This document shows positions 5,044 through 5,921 of a DNA stretch of 5,921 nt, piece after piece. Source of the DNA: Nitrososphaerota archaeon (lineage in GTDB: Archaea > Thermoproteota > Nitrososphaeria > Nitrososphaerales > JACPRH01); the NCBI GenBank assembly GCA_029460375.1, contig JARPAQ010000069.1, positions 1-5,921 on the forward strand, given 5' to 3'. The notes under the pieces are model-generated. The model was not told the origin of the DNA and ran no database searches. It was given only the letters and a program-made list of their open reading frames with translations. The translations under genes and the position numbers were made by a program. The stretch's first letter is position 1. Each line of letters starts with the position of its first letter.

Positions 5044-5865
5044 TTGACGATAAAGATCATTCTGGTTTGTTGTTTATCTATTCTCTTATTCGTTACGAGC
5101 ATTATGCCTGTTTTTGCATTAGCTCCTGGTAATCCTGATATTTTTATTTTAACATTTCCCACAGACAAAGAAGTCGTTGCTGGAAGTTCAGTGACATTCA
5201 CGATTACTGTTGTCTCCCAAGAAGGTTTTGAAGATATGGTGCAAATGACACTGGATAATCCTCCTATGGGTATATTAGCTTCGTTCTATCCTAATCCAGT
5301 TGAAGTTCTTGGCTTCGATCAGGAGGAATCTATAATGATTGTAAACATTACATCAGATGTTCCTGATGGAGAAATTGTTTTAACAGTAACTGGAATGGGA
5401 GTAGCACAAACAGATGTAATTAGATCCGCATACGTTGTATTGAAAATAGTTCCTAAGACCCAGACCTATACGACTACTGTAACTACCACAAGAACCACTA
5501 TAGCAACAACCTATAGAACTCTCACTACAACTTTAACTGCTACAACCACTACAACATCTTCAACTACCAGAACCCTTACTTCCACTTCAACTGCTACCTC
5601 TACAACAACTTTAACATCTAATGTATTCACTACAAGAACAGCAACTGTGACCAATACTGAAAGAACAACAGAAACATATTCCACATTTCTAACTTCTACA
5701 AAAACTATCTCCACGGTCTTTATCTCAACATCTACTGCAATTAGCTCCGTCTTAGTTGGAGTTCAAGAGGGTAACAATCTATGGAGTTATTCCACCATAG
5801 GTATTGGCATTACACTGGCAGGATTATTCGTAGCGATATCAATTCTCAAACGTAAATCATCTTAG
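5044..5865 (+). CDS. Secreted, membrane-anchored Thr-rich surface protein with an Ig-like domain
   Basis: A 273-residue protein beginning with TTG. Residues 1-25 are a signal peptide: Lys4, a hydrophobic core with Cys9 and Cys10, and likely cleavage after VFA (23-25). Residues about 30-136 form a beta-rich Ig-like domain of the type found in archaeal S-layer and COG1470-like proteins: VVAGSSVTFTITVVSQEGF at 44-62, FYPNPVEV at 81-88, DGEIVLTVTG at 108-117, AYVVLKI at 129-135. Residues about 138-233 are a Thr/Ser stalk (TTTVTTTRTT, TATTTTTSSTT), probably heavily glycosylated. Residues 247-268 are a single transmembrane helix, followed by KRKSS facing the cytosol. The design is a domain held off the membrane on a glycosylated stalk, as in archaeal solute-binding or cell-surface proteins. 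There is no in-frame ATG or GTG upstream after the promoter. The gene is visibly AT-richer than the feo genes. Ligand and role are unknown. Confidence 0.85.
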   Translation: MTIKIILVCCLSILLFVTSIMPVFALAPGNPDIFILTFPTDKEVVAGSSVTFTITVVSQEGFEDMVQMTLDNPPMGILASFYPNPVEVLGFDQEESIMIVNITSDVPDGEIVLTVTGMGVAQTDVIRSAYVVLKIVPKTQTYTTTVTTTRTTIATTYRTLTTTLTATTTTTSSTTRTLTSTSTATSTTTLTSNVFTTRTATVTNTERTTETYSTFLTSTKTISTVFISTSTAISSVLVGVQEGNNLWSYSTIGIGITLAGLFVAISILKRKSS

Positions 5866-5921
5866 CTAGACATTACTCTGATTATTCACCTGTAAGACTT
5901 AGCAATATAGATGAGGCTGGA

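Noticed and set aside
5013..5201. Minus-strand 62-codon ORF across the surface protein promoter and signal peptide
   Set aside because: It is a reverse reading of a gene with a clear signal peptide and covers that gene's promoter.
5511..5714. Minus-strand Val-rich 67-codon ORF
   Set aside because: It is the reverse complement of the Thr codon repeats of the surface protein stalk, which automatically yields Val-rich text.
5466..5735. Thr-codon-rich stretch as a DNA repeat array or CRISPR-like element
   Set aside because: Units are not regular in length or sequence; the repetition is explained by a Thr/Ser-rich protein stalk.

Overview
The window reads as archaeal DNA. Several genes lack a nearby Shine-Dalgarno sequence but have a TATA-like box centred about 26 bases before the start codon, as expected of leaderless archaeal transcripts. 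Two genes appear to start with TTG. The last gene is a Thr/Ser-rich, membrane-anchored surface protein of a type common in archaea. I cannot fix the lineage from sequence alone; a thermoproteotal group such as Bathyarchaeia or Nitrososphaeria is a guess.

Layout. Positions 1-371 (minus) look like a decayed protein gene with several frameshifts and stops, running off the left edge. A HoxN/NixA-like nickel/cobalt transporter (370-1164, plus) starts at the same CATG. Convergent to it is a membrane-anchored coiled-coil protein of unknown function (1183-1839, minus). It has no usable ribosome binding site of its own and is preceded by an 18-codon ORF with a perfect one. Next on the minus strand, in transcription order, is a ferrous iron uptake operon: feoB (4557-2545), a 61-residue three-CxxC zinc-ribbon-like protein (2542-2357, TTG start), and a FeoA-domain protein with long basic tails (2364-1921). 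These genes abut or overlap, so they are almost certainly co-transcribed and translationally coupled.

The feo promoter carries two tandem 14-bp palindromes of the TTAGG-N4-CCTAA type directly over the predicted transcription start, next to a TATA box. This is the arrangement expected for repression by an iron-loaded DtxR/IdeR/MntR-family regulator. On the plus strand beyond it are a 56-residue two-CxxC zinc-ribbon protein (4768-4938) and the AT-richer surface protein gene (5044-5865).

Together the central genes form a metal-uptake locus: FeoB moves Fe2+ across the membrane, FeoA and the Cys-rich protein are its likely cytosolic partners, and the adjacent NiCoT-like protein would import Ni2+ or Co2+. 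The most novel parts are the small Cys-rich protein inside the feo operon, the tandem operator, the short SD-led ORF before the coiled-coil gene, and the nickel transporter that keeps only the first half of the family signature.
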